A stretch of DNA of 16,472 bases, taken from positions 1 to 16,472 of the forward strand of contig DATFXL010000104.1 of the NCBI GenBank assembly GCA_035316025.1, read 5' to 3'. The DNA comes from JALZAA01 sp035316025. Lineage in GTDB: Bacteria; Actinomycetota; Acidimicrobiia; IMCC26256; JACDBD01. Below are positions 1-7,291 of the stretch, piece after piece (position 1 is the stretch's first letter; each line of letters opens with the position of its first letter). The notes beneath the pieces are model-generated. The model did not search any database and was not told where the DNA came from. It saw only the letters and a program-made list of their open reading frames with translations. Made by a program: the position numbers and the translations under genes.

Positions 1-954
1 CTCGATGTATGCGCCTTGGATGGCGCCGTCAGCGTCGAACGCCATCTCGACCGCGGCGTGCTCGTGGCGCGACTTGCCGGCCGCCAGGAGGTTCTCGCGG
101 CGGTCTTCCACCCACTTCACCGGCGCGCCCACCAGTGGAGCCGCCAGCATCAGGCACATCTCGTCCCGCTGAACCATGACCTTCTGACCGAACCCGCCGC
201 CCGTGTCCCGCATGATGACGCGGATCCGGTGCTCGGCGATGCCCAGCAGCCGAGAGCAGAAGAGCCGCACCTCGTGCGGCACCTGCGTCGCGGCGTAGAT
301 CGTCAACTCGCCCGTGGCGGGCGAGTAGTCCACGATCAAGCCGCGACCCTCCATCGGAACGGGGGCATAGGCCTGCTGGTGAATCGACTCCCGCACGATG
401 TGCTCGGCCGAGGCGAACACGTCCTCGAGAGCCGACGCGGGAAGACCGTCGAGCCGGCCGATGACGTTGGATCCGTGACTCTCGTGTACGAGTGCGTCCG
501 TCTCTTCGGCGGTCGTGTAGTCGACGACGGCCGGCCGCGGCTCGTAGTCGATCTCCACGAGCTCGGCTGCGTCCTCGGCGAGGTAACGGCTCTCGGCGAT
601 CACCAGCGCGACAGGATCACCGACGAAGCGGGCCTCCCCTTCGGCAAGCGGCGGGCGGGGCGTCTCCGGGCTCGCCGGGCCCGTGGACGTGTGCCACTGC
701 TCTTTCACGCTCCGGTTCAGGTCGTCGGCGGTGAACACGAAGTGGACGCCACGCAGCGCTTTCGCCGGCGACGTTTCGATCGCCCGAATGGCGGCTCGGG
801 CGAACGGGCTACGGACGAAGCACGCGTGGAGCATCCCGGGTAGCGAGACGTCGTCGACAAAGGTGCCGCGGCCCGTGAGGAGCCGGGCGTCCTCGACCCG
901 GTTCACGCGGGCCCCGACGAAGCGCGCCGCGTCGCTCGCTTGCGTCACCGTCAT
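1..954 (-). CDS. Xanthine dehydrogenase/CO dehydrogenase-family molybdopterin-binding large subunit (CoxL-like), N-terminal part
   Basis: This is the large subunit of a molybdenum hydroxylase, which would hydroxylate its substrate at a Mo-pterin centre using water and pass electrons to the iron-sulfur and FAD subunits. 318 residues are visible; the C-terminal part lies beyond the left edge. Seen: the family N-terminus with RVEDARLLTGRGTF (19-32), RFVGDPVALVI (109-119), APVPMEGRG (197-205) and the pterin-binding GGGFGQK (252-258), followed by WVEDRRENL (281-289). The ATG overlaps the stop of the small-subunit gene (ATGA), with GAGGA upstream as ribosome site. The motif that separates true CO dehydrogenase (AYxCSFR) from other hydroxylases falls off the window, so substrate class is open. 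Automatic pipelines often call such proteins CO dehydrogenase; the SDR, P450 and amidase neighbours argue more for an organic substrate. Family assignment is secure, function is not. Confidence 0.93.
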   Translation of the reverse strand, partial: MTVTQASDAARFVGARVNRVEDARLLTGRGTFVDDVSLPGMLHACFVRSPFARAAIRAIETSPAKALRGVHFVFTADDLNRSVKEQWHTSTGPASPETPRPPLAEGEARFVGDPVALVIAESRYLAEDAAELVEIDYEPRPAVVDYTTAEETDALVHESHGSNVIGRLDGLPASALEDVFASAEHIVRESIHQQAYAPVPMEGRGLIVDYSPATGELTIYAATQVPHEVRLFCSRLLGIAEHRIRVIMRDTGGGFGQKVMVQRDEMCLMLAAPLVGAPVKWVEDRRENLLAAGKSRHEHAAVEMAFDADGAIQGAYIE

Positions 955-1439
955 GGTCGTTCCTCGCGTTGGCCGGCGTCAGCCGCCTGGCGCACGGCCC
1001 TGAAGATTCCCTGGTAGCCCGTGCAGCGGCAGAGGGTGCCCGATAGCGCCTCGCGTATCTGCGCATCGGTCGGGCGGGGATGGTCACGCAGAAACGCGGT
1101 CACCGACGTGACGAACCCAGGCGTGCAGAAGCCGCACTGCAGGCCGTGGCAGTCGCGGAAGGCCGCTTGCACCTCCGAAAGGCCGCCGTCGGACGGGGCG
1201 ATGCCTTCGACCGTCGTGACTTCTGCGCCATCGGCTTGGACGGCGAACATGAGGCACGAACGCACGGCGGCGCCGTCGACCAGCACTGTGCAGGCGCCGC
1301 ACACACCGTGCTCACATCCGAGGTGCGTACCGGTGAGCCGGCACCGATCGCGGAGGAAGTCGGCCAGGGTCAGACGAGGCTCGACGGTCTCACGCCGACG
1401 CCGGCCATTCACGGTCACGTCCACCGATACGTCAGCCAT
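951..1439 (-). CDS. Molybdenum hydroxylase small subunit, [2Fe-2S] protein (CoxS-like)
   Basis: Electron-transfer subunit of the same hydroxylase, carrying two [2Fe-2S] clusters between the Mo centre and FAD. The 162-residue protein has the normal length. The N-terminal plant-ferredoxin-type cluster ligands are Cys42, Cys47, Cys50 and Cys62 (motif GCEHGVCGACT); the C-terminal all-helical cluster ligands are Cys102, Cys105, Cys137 and Cys139 (QCGFCTPG and LCRCTGY). All eight cysteines are present, so the protein should be functional. The start ATG overlaps the end of the FAD-subunit gene by 8 nt and is preceded by GGAGG. The stop overlaps the large-subunit start as ATGA. Gene order medium-small-large matches the usual coxMSL order of this family. 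Confidence 0.96.
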   Translation of the reverse strand: MADVSVDVTVNGRRRRETVEPRLTLADFLRDRCRLTGTHLGCEHGVCGACTVLVDGAAVRSCLMFAVQADGAEVTTVEGIAPSDGGLSEVQAAFRDCHGLQCGFCTPGFVTSVTAFLRDHPRPTDAQIREALSGTLCRCTGYQGIFRAVRQAADAGQREERP

Positions 1440-2307
1440 TGCGCACCTCCGCGCCCGCCGTTGCCCACGCGCGCGCCACCATGGCGCGGCCGACGCGCTT
1501 CCTGAACTCCGCCGAGCCGTGCAAGTCGTCGGGCACCGACTCGAGGCCCGCCATGGCCAGATGCCCTACGTCGTCCGGCTCTATCTCGGTGATCATCCGG
1601 TCGACGAGTTCGGCCTCCGCGGCTTCGGCGCGTTCGGGCGTCGCGCCCAAGCCGATGAGGCCGATGGCGCAGCGCCGGATCCTGTCGCCGTCGTCGAGCT
1701 CGATGCCGACGGTGGCGCCGGCGATCGCAAAGTCCCCGTGGCGGCGGGCGAACTCCTCGACCGCAAAGCTGCGGCGCCCATTCCAGATCGGGAACGACAC
1801 GCCGTCGAGAAGCTCGTCCGGCTCCATCGTCGTGGTCCAGAGACTGTCGAAGAAGTCGCGGGCCGCGATCGTGCGTCGGCCCTTCGACGACCTGACGTGC
1901 ATACTCGCATCGAGCGCCAGCGCGACCCCGGGATACTCGGCGGCCGGATCGGCGTGCGCGATCGAGCCGCCGAGCGTCCCGCGATTGCGGATCTGGAAAT
2001 GACCGACGAACGGTGTGGCCTTCGTCAGGAGCGGAACCGCCGACGCCACCTCGTCGCTCGCCTCGACGCGCGCTTGGGTCGTGCCGGCCCCGATCCACAG
2101 GGCATCGTCCCGACGCTCGATGCCCTGCAACTCGTCGATGCGCCCGATGTCGACGAGGTGCTCGAAGACTGCGAGGCGGAGCGCCAGCATCGGGACGAGA
2201 CTCTGCCCGCCGGCCAGGACCTTCGCGCTGTCGCCCGCCTCGGCCAGCAGGTTCGTGGCATCGGTGACCGTCGTCGGCGCGTGGTACTCGAACGGCGCCG
2301 GCTTCAT
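1432..2307 (-). CDS. Molybdenum hydroxylase medium subunit, FAD-binding (CoxM-like)
   Basis: FAD subunit of the hydroxylase, which passes electrons from the iron-sulfur subunit to the final acceptor. 291 residues, the usual length. Seen: the FAD-binding loops AGGQSL (32-37) and RGTLGGSIAHADPAAEYP (109-126), both hallmarks of the CoxM/CutM FAD_binding_5 domain, then a C-terminal CO_deh_flav_C-type domain from about residue 180. The start ATG lies 9 nt after the stop of the SDR gene, with only a weak ribosome site (GAGCA), so translational coupling to the SDR is likely. It is the second gene of a four-gene leftward operon. Confidence 0.95.
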   Translation of the reverse strand: MKPAPFEYHAPTTVTDATNLLAEAGDSAKVLAGGQSLVPMLALRLAVFEHLVDIGRIDELQGIERRDDALWIGAGTTQARVEASDEVASAVPLLTKATPFVGHFQIRNRGTLGGSIAHADPAAEYPGVALALDASMHVRSSKGRRTIAARDFFDSLWTTTMEPDELLDGVSFPIWNGRRSFAVEEFARRHGDFAIAGATVGIELDDGDRIRRCAIGLIGLGATPERAEAAEAELVDRMITEIEPDDVGHLAMAGLESVPDDLHGSAEFRKRVGRAMVARAWATAGAEVRNG

Positions 2308-2316
2308 TGCGAGTGC

Positions 2317-3057
2317 TCAGGCGATCCGGACGACCCAGCCCCCGTCGACCGGAAGGATGGCGCCGGTGACGAACGAGGCCCGGTCCGATGCAAGGAACGC
2401 GCCGACCTCGGCGACCTCGTGCGGCTGCCCACCCCGTCCGAGCGCGGCCTTCTCGGTGATCCCAGGGATGCTCTCGCCGGCTGCACCCATGATCTCGGTG
2501 TGGATGAAGCCGGGGCAGATCGCGTTGACCCGAATGCCTTGCGAGCCGTATTCGACGGCGCCCGCCTTGGTCGCGGCGATGACCCCCGCCTTCGCCGCCG
2601 AGTACACGGTCGTACCGGGCGATGCGTTGAGGCCACCGATGGACGACCAGTTGACGACGGCGCCGCCGTTCCCCGCCGCGAGCATCGCCCGGATCCCGTG
2701 CTTCATCCCCAGGAGCACGCCGCGCAGGTCGACGTCCATCGTCCGGTCGTAGTGCTCCATGGTCACATCGGCGAGCATGACGCCCTCGGCGACGCCGGCG
2801 ACGTTGAGCACGGCATCGAGGTGTCCGTACTCCTCGACGGCCGTCCGGACCATCGCCTCGACGTCCGCTTCGTCGGTGACGTCACAGTGGACGGGCAGCA
2901 CGCCCTCACCCACCTCGGCGGCCGTGTCCTTCTCGGCGCCGCTGACGTCGCCCGCGACGACCTGGGCGCCTTCGCGAACGAAGACCTTTACGGACGCCTT
3001 TGCCATCCCCGACCCGGCACCGGTGATGACGGCGACCTTCCCGTCCAACAAGCCCAT
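2317..3057 (-). CDS. SDR-family NAD(P)-dependent oxidoreductase
   Basis: Classical short-chain dehydrogenase, expected to interconvert an alcohol and a ketone/aldehyde with NAD(H) or NADP(H). 246 residues from the chosen start. Seen: cofactor motif TGAGSGM (12-18; the last position is normally I or L), acidic Asp37 after beta-2 which favours NAD over NADP, structural NVAG (85-88), and the catalytic Ser139, Tyr152 and Lys156 (YSAAK). CPGFIHTE (181-188) is the usual region after the active site. I chose the ATG at 3057 because GAGGTG lies 5 nt upstream and MGLLDGKVAVITG matches the family; an in-frame start at 3084 would add nine unlikely residues. First gene of the hydroxylase operon and divergent from tetR. 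It may oxidise an alcohol made by the P450 or the hydroxylase; this is inference. Confidence 0.95.
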   Translation of the reverse strand: MGLLDGKVAVITGAGSGMAKASVKVFVREGAQVVAGDVSGAEKDTAAEVGEGVLPVHCDVTDEADVEAMVRTAVEEYGHLDAVLNVAGVAEGVMLADVTMEHYDRTMDVDLRGVLLGMKHGIRAMLAAGNGGAVVNWSSIGGLNASPGTTVYSAAKAGVIAATKAGAVEYGSQGIRVNAICPGFIHTEIMGAAGESIPGITEKAALGRGGQPHEVAEVGAFLASDRASFVTGAILPVDGGWVVRIA

Positions 3058-3100
3058 GAAGACACCTCGTGTCGCTCGCGGCACTGCAAGCTGAGCATCT

Positions 3101-3117
3101 GCACAGCTATGCTGTGC
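3101..3117. promoter_or_regulatory. Candidate TetR operator: perfect 17-bp palindrome between divergent operons
   Basis: Seven-base arms GCACAGC and GCTGTGC flank a 3-bp centre (TAT). It lies 43 bp upstream of the SDR start and 27 bp upstream of the tetR GTG, the only strong inverted repeat in the gap. TetR proteins commonly bind such palindromes next to their own gene, so autoregulation plus control of the divergent hydroxylase operon is the natural reading. TATGCT (3108-3113), spanning the centre and right arm, could serve as a -10 box for tetR, but I see no convincing -35. Binding is inferred, not shown. Confidence 0.6.
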
Positions 3118-3143
3118 GACTGCTTAGCACCGAGGGGGTCGAG

Positions 3144-3821
3144 GTGGCAAGGTCGCAGGAGCAACAGGCGCGCGCAGGCGCGGCGGCGCGTGACCGACGC
3201 CGCTCCGCGCGCAGCGCCGACAACGAGCAAAAGGCATCGACCCGACGGATCGGCGCGACCGATTCGAAGACGCGCGCTCGGCTCGTCGACGGAGCTGAGC
3301 GGCTGATGCTGGACAAGGGGTACGCGTCGGTGAGCTCACGGCGCGTCGCCAGAGAGGCGGGGCTCAAACCACAACTCGTCCACTATTACTTCCGCACCAT
3401 GGACGACCTCTTCCTCGCCGTGCTCCGACGCCGTGCGGAGGAGAGCCTGGATCGGTACGCACATGCGCTGGCGAGCGACCGGCCGCTCCGGGCGCTGTGG
3501 GAGGTGACCACCGATCCGAGGGGCGCCGTCTTCACGATGGAGTTCGCAGCGTTGGCGAACCACCGCAAGGCGATCCGCGCCGAGATCGCCGCCTACGCCG
3601 AGCGTGTCCGTCAGATGCAGCTCGACGGGTTGGCGCGCGTGCTCGACGGTGCGGGGATCTCCGCGGAGGTGTGCCCACCCGTGGTCGCACTGCAGGCGAT
3701 AACAGGGATCACACAGGTGATCGCTCTCGAGGAGGCGCTCGGCATCAGGACGGGTCACGACGAGACCCTCGCCTTCGTCGAGCGTCACATCGAACAGCTC
3801 GAAGAGGGAGCGGCCGCATGA
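3144..3821 (+). CDS. TetR/AcrR-family transcriptional regulator
   Basis: Predicted dimeric repressor with an N-terminal DNA-binding domain and a C-terminal ligand domain. From the GTG at 3144 it has 225 residues. Seen: a basic, low-complexity N-terminal arm (about 1-40), then the TetR helix-turn-helix at about 45-90, with the family signature VSSRRVAREAG followed by LVHYYFRTMDDLF (79-91). GAGGGGG 5 nt upstream supports the GTG. An upstream in-frame ATG at 3069 would run through the palindrome and is unlikely. The gene ends in an ATGA overlap with the P450 gene. Autoregulation through the 3101-3117 palindrome and co-regulation of both arms are inferred. The ligand is unknown and is probably the substrate or an intermediate of the encoded pathway. 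Confidence 0.93.
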   Translation: MARSQEQQARAGAAARDRRRSARSADNEQKASTRRIGATDSKTRARLVDGAERLMLDKGYASVSSRRVAREAGLKPQLVHYYFRTMDDLFLAVLRRRAEESLDRYAHALASDRPLRALWEVTTDPRGAVFTMEFAALANHRKAIRAEIAAYAERVRQMQLDGLARVLDGAGISAEVCPPVVALQAITGITQVIALEEALGIRTGHDETLAFVERHIEQLEEGAAA

Positions 3822-5122
3822 GCAATTTCAGCGAGATCGACTACTTCAGCGACGAGTCGCTCGTCGAGGACCCGTACCCGTTCTTCGAGCAGCTCCGCTC
3901 GGCCGGCCCGGTAGTCCCGCTCGGTCATCTCGGGGTTGTGGCCGTGACGGGCTACGACGAGGCAATGGAGATCTATCGCGACCCGGACACGTTCTCGTCA
4001 TGCAACTCGGTTGTGGGGCCCTTCGCGACCTTCCCGGTCCCCCTCGAGGGTGACGACGTCAGTGAGGTCATCGATCGTCATCGTGATCAACTCCCAATGT
4101 GCGAGCACATGGTCACCATGGACCCCCCGGCGCATACAAACGAGCGCGCGCTTCTCTTTCGGGTGATCACCCCCAAGAGGCTCCGAGAGAACGAGGCGTT
4201 CATGTGGCGACTGGCGGACTCGCAACTCGATGAGTTCGGCGCCAACGGTCGCTGCGAGTTCATCAGCGAGTACGCCCAGCCGTTCGCCATGCTCGTGGTC
4301 GCCGATCTCCTGGGAGTGCCCGAGGCCGACCACGATCGTTTCCGGGAAGGCTTCGGGCTAAGCAGGTCGCCCGGCAAGATCGGTGCCGGTAAGGCAGGGG
4401 GTCCCGGCGAAAACCCGCTCGCCTGGCTCGACGATTGGTTCGCGAGGTACATCGAGGACCGACGGCGCGAGCCGCAGAAGGACGTCCTCACCGACCTCGC
4501 ACTGGCGACCTACCCGGACGGGACCACCCCCGACGTGACGGCTGTCGTGCGGACGGCCACCTTCTTGTTCGCCGCCGGACAGGAGACGACGGCCCGTCTG
4601 CTCGCGTCGGCCTTGAAGTACCTGGCCGAACGACCGTCGCTCCAAGCCGACCTCCGAACACACCCCGAGCGCATCTCGTCGTTCATCGAAGAGGCACTGC
4701 GCATCGAGAGTCCCGTGAAGGCCGATTTCCGCCTCGCTCGCCGCTCGGTGACGGTCGGCGGCGTCGACGTCACGGCCGGTACGCCCGTGATGCTGCTCAA
4801 CGGTGCCGCCAACCGCGACCCCCAGCAGTTCGACTCCCCCCACGAGTTCCGCATCGAACGGCCCAACACGATGGACCACATGGCGTTCGGGCGAGGCGTC
4901 CACTCGTGTCCCGGCGGTCCCCTGGCACGCGCCGAGGGTCGCATCAGCATCGAGCGGATCCTCGACCGGCTGCGCGACATCCGATTGTCCGAGGAGCACC
5001 ACGGACCGCCCGCGGCGCGCCGCTTCGCCTACGAACCGACCTGGGTCCTCCGCGGCCTGAGCGAACTGCACCTGGAATACACGCCACGAGCGGCGGGGGC
5101 AGGCAGCGCATGTCCGGAGTGA
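3818..5122 (+). CDS. Cytochrome P450
   Basis: Soluble bacterial class I P450 of 434 residues, expected to hydroxylate an organic substrate using O2 and electrons from a ferredoxin/ferredoxin reductase pair. Seen: I-helix oxygen-binding AAGQETT (252-258), with Gln255 and Glu256 at the positions often A-G-x-D/E-T-T; the ExxR motif Glu292-Arg295 (EALR); and the heme loop FGRGVHSCPGG (357-367) with thiolate ligand Cys364. MDPPAHTNER (101-110) is the usual C-helix region. There is no signal or membrane segment. The start overlaps the tetR stop (ATGA), with GAGGGAG upstream. No ferredoxin or reductase gene is in the window, so redox partners must be encoded elsewhere. I cannot assign a CYP family from sight. 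Confidence 0.96.
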   Translation: MSNFSEIDYFSDESLVEDPYPFFEQLRSAGPVVPLGHLGVVAVTGYDEAMEIYRDPDTFSSCNSVVGPFATFPVPLEGDDVSEVIDRHRDQLPMCEHMVTMDPPAHTNERALLFRVITPKRLRENEAFMWRLADSQLDEFGANGRCEFISEYAQPFAMLVVADLLGVPEADHDRFREGFGLSRSPGKIGAGKAGGPGENPLAWLDDWFARYIEDRRREPQKDVLTDLALATYPDGTTPDVTAVVRTATFLFAAGQETTARLLASALKYLAERPSLQADLRTHPERISSFIEEALRIESPVKADFRLARRSVTVGGVDVTAGTPVMLLNGAANRDPQQFDSPHEFRIERPNTMDHMAFGRGVHSCPGGPLARAEGRISIERILDRLRDIRLSEEHHGPPAARRFAYEPTWVLRGLSELHLEYTPRAAGAGSACPE

Positions 5123-6507
5123 AGGCGACGGCCTCGGCAGTCGAGCTCACGGCTGCGCTCCGATCGAAGGAGATCTCCTCGCGCGAGCTGCTCGAGACCT
5201 ATCTCGATCGGATCGAACGTCTCGATCGCGACGGCGTGAACGCCGTCGTCACGCTCGACCCCGACCGCGCACGCGATGCCGCGACCGCCGCTGACGATGC
5301 GCTTGCGCGCGGTGATCCCGCAGGTTCACTCCACGGCCTCCCGGTCACGATCAAGGATGCGATCGAGACCGAGGGCATGCGATCCACGGGCGGCGCCGTC
5401 GAGCTCGCCGACCACGTACCCTCGGCGGACGCCCCCGCCGTTGCACAGTTGAAGAGCGCGGGCGCCGTCGTCTTCGGCAAGACGAACCTCCCCCGCTGGT
5501 GCGGCGACGCCCAGACTCGCAACGAGGTGTTCGGCACCACCACCAACCCGTGGTCGGCGGCGCACGTCCCCGGCGGGTCGTCGGGCGGGGCGGCGGCGGC
5601 GCTCGCGGCCGGGTTCACCGGCGCCGAGCTCGGCACCGACATCGGCGGATCGGTGCGCGCACCGGCCCACTGTTGTGGAGTCTTCGCGCTGAAGCCGACG
5701 TACGGGCTCGTCCCGAACCTCGGCTACCTCGATCACGTCGACGGGGGCACGACGCGCACCGACCTCAATGTGTTCGGGCCCATGGCTCGCTCCGCCGCCG
5801 ACCTCGACCTCCTCCTTTCCGTGCTGGCCGGTCCGAGCCCCGACGACGCGGTCGCTTGGCGGGTTGAGGTCCCGCAAAGCACCGTGACCTCACTCACCGG
5901 GCTCAGGATCGCGACCTGGTTCGACGACGAGGGATGCCCCATCGACTCGGAATACCGCGTCATGCTGCGCAGGGCAGCCGACACGCTCGCCGACGCTGGT
6001 GCGTGCGTCGAGGACGGACACCCCGATGTCGGATTCCGCGAGCAGGTGGACCTGTACACGCAGCTCGTCGCGGCGGCGGTGTCGCCGAGCTTGTCGGACG
6101 ACGTAGCGGAGCAGATCTCGGGCACTCACCTCGCATGGCTCCGCCGCGACGAGCGGCGCACCGCGCTGCGCCAGCGTTGGGCCGAATGGTTCGAGGGCTT
6201 CGACGTCTTGCTCGCGCCCGCATTGTGCATCCCACCGTTCGAGCACAACCAGACCACTGACATGACGAAGCGTGTCCTGAGCGTCAACGGCGAACTGCGG
6301 AGCGCCTTCGAGATCTCACATTGGCTGATGATCGTGAACGCCACGAGCCACCCGGCGGTGGCAGTGCCCATCGGGCGCACGGCCGCCGGCCTTCCCGTTG
6401 GCACGCAGATCATCGCCCCCTATCTCCAGGATCGACGAGCGATCCGCGTCGCTCAGCTCGTCTCGGAGGTCGTCGGCGGTTACGACGTGCCGCCGGGCTT
6501 CGAGTGA
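5110..6507 (+). CDS. Amidase-signature family hydrolase
   Basis: Hydrolyses a C-N bond (amide, carbamate or lactam-like) through the Ser-cis-Ser-Lys triad. 465 residues, the usual length. The triad is complete: Lys82 (VTIKDAI), Ser157 in GGSSGG (155-160) and nucleophile Ser181 (DIGGSVRAPA). The spacings of 75 and 24 residues equal those of fatty acid amide hydrolase (142, 217, 241). The start ATG lies 13 nt inside the P450 gene, with GGGGGCAGG upstream, so it is co-translated with the P450. The position next to two hydroxylating systems suggests hydrolysis of an amide in the same pathway. GatA is unlikely because no GatB/GatC lie nearby and the C-terminal half is of the general amidase type. 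Substrate unknown. Confidence 0.95.
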   Translation: MSGVKATASAVELTAALRSKEISSRELLETYLDRIERLDRDGVNAVVTLDPDRARDAATAADDALARGDPAGSLHGLPVTIKDAIETEGMRSTGGAVELADHVPSADAPAVAQLKSAGAVVFGKTNLPRWCGDAQTRNEVFGTTTNPWSAAHVPGGSSGGAAAALAAGFTGAELGTDIGGSVRAPAHCCGVFALKPTYGLVPNLGYLDHVDGGTTRTDLNVFGPMARSAADLDLLLSVLAGPSPDDAVAWRVEVPQSTVTSLTGLRIATWFDDEGCPIDSEYRVMLRRAADTLADAGACVEDGHPDVGFREQVDLYTQLVAAAVSPSLSDDVAEQISGTHLAWLRRDERRTALRQRWAEWFEGFDVLLAPALCIPPFEHNQTTDMTKRVLSVNGELRSAFEISHWLMIVNATSHPAVAVPIGRTAAGLPVGTQIIAPYLQDRRAIRVAQLVSEVVGGYDVPPGFE

Positions 6508-6525
6508 TCAGCCGGCCGGTGATCA
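6505..6525. terminator. Inverted repeat containing both stop codons of convergent genes
   Basis: TGATCA boxes at 6505-6510 and 6520-6525 flank GCCGGCCGG. The first TGA is the amidase stop and the last TCA is the complementary stop of the SDR-like gene on the other strand. The stem is about 8 bp with one bulge and a very short loop, with no T-run, so termination is possible but weakly supported. Confidence 0.35.
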
Positions 6526-7278
6526 GGGGACGAACTGCTGGCCTCCGTCGATGTCGTACGTCGCACCGGTGAGCGCCGTGTTGATCATGATGTGGACGGC
6601 GAGGGCGGCGACGTCGGCGGGGCCGACGACCCGGCCGATCGGGAGCGTCGTGCGGAGCTCATCCCGGCGCTCCTCGATCCGATCGCCGAGCAGCGACGCT
6701 GACAACGGGGTGTCGACGAATCCGGCCGCGATGAGGTTTACGCGAACCGGCGCCACCTCGAGCGCGAGAGATGCGACGAACGGAGGCAGCGCGGCGGTGG
6801 CGGCGGACACGATGCCGAGGCGGTGATCGACACGCCGGCCACCGGTGCCGCCCATGAACAACAGCGTGCGTCCGGGCCTCATCTTGCCCACTGCGTTGCG
6901 CGCGACCTCGAGCGCCAGCGCGACGTGGTCGCCGATCGCGTGGCGAACCTGGTCCGGCTCCATCTCGAGCAGCGGCACGTAGCTCGGGCCGGGGCCGGTG
7001 ACCATCACGTGGTCGATCGCCGGCAGGCCCCGGAAGAACGCCTCCAGCGAAGCGGTGTCTTTGGCATCGAAGGCCTCGGTCCGAGTCGCGCCGACTTCCC
7101 GCGCCGCTTGCTCCAGCCGGTCGGGATTGCGGGCGGCGAGGATGACGTCGGCACCCTCGGCTCGCGCACGCCGCGCCGTCTCGAGTCCGATGCCGGCGCT
7201 GCCGCCGATCACGACGACCGTCTGCCCGACCAGCTCCGGCTCACGCGGAGCCGGAACGGGAGAGGTCGCGTCCGTCAT
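6523..7278 (-). CDS. SDR-fold protein lacking the catalytic Tyr/Lys
   Basis: 251 residues with a Rossmann nucleotide-binding fold of the short-chain dehydrogenase type: GGSAGIG (25-31), Arg50 after beta-2 (favouring NADP), VTGPGP (93-98) where NNAG is expected, and a normal end with TGATYDIDGGQQFV (237-250). The active-site helix reads GIVSAATAAL (155-164), so Val157 replaces the catalytic Tyr and Thr161 the Lys; the usual Ser strand reads FMGGTGGRR (141-149). The protein may bind cofactor without classical SDR chemistry, or use other residues. Related SDR-like proteins with this pattern are, as far as I recall, widespread in bacteria. The ATG lies 13 nt after the flavoprotein stop, with TGAGGA overlapping that stop. 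Third gene of the 9297-6523 operon. Confidence 0.9.
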   Translation of the reverse strand: MTDATSPVPAPREPELVGQTVVVIGGSAGIGLETARRARAEGADVILAARNPDRLEQAAREVGATRTEAFDAKDTASLEAFFRGLPAIDHVMVTGPGPSYVPLLEMEPDQVRHAIGDHVALALEVARNAVGKMRPGRTLLFMGGTGGRRVDHRLGIVSAATAALPPFVASLALEVAPVRVNLIAAGFVDTPLSASLLGDRIEERRDELRTTLPIGRVVGPADVAALAVHIMINTALTGATYDIDGGQQFVP

Positions 7279-7291
7279 GGTCGCATCGTCC

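Noticed and set aside
16..843. Plus-strand open frame of 275 codons at the left end
   Set aside because: It is antisense to the molybdopterin subunit, which shows GGGFGQK and other motifs on the minus strand.
1021..3306. Plus-strand open frame of about 760 codons
   Set aside because: It is antisense to the small, medium and SDR genes, whose minus-strand frames carry complete family motifs. Long antisense frames are expected in GC-rich DNA, and its translation is Arg-rich without any family match.
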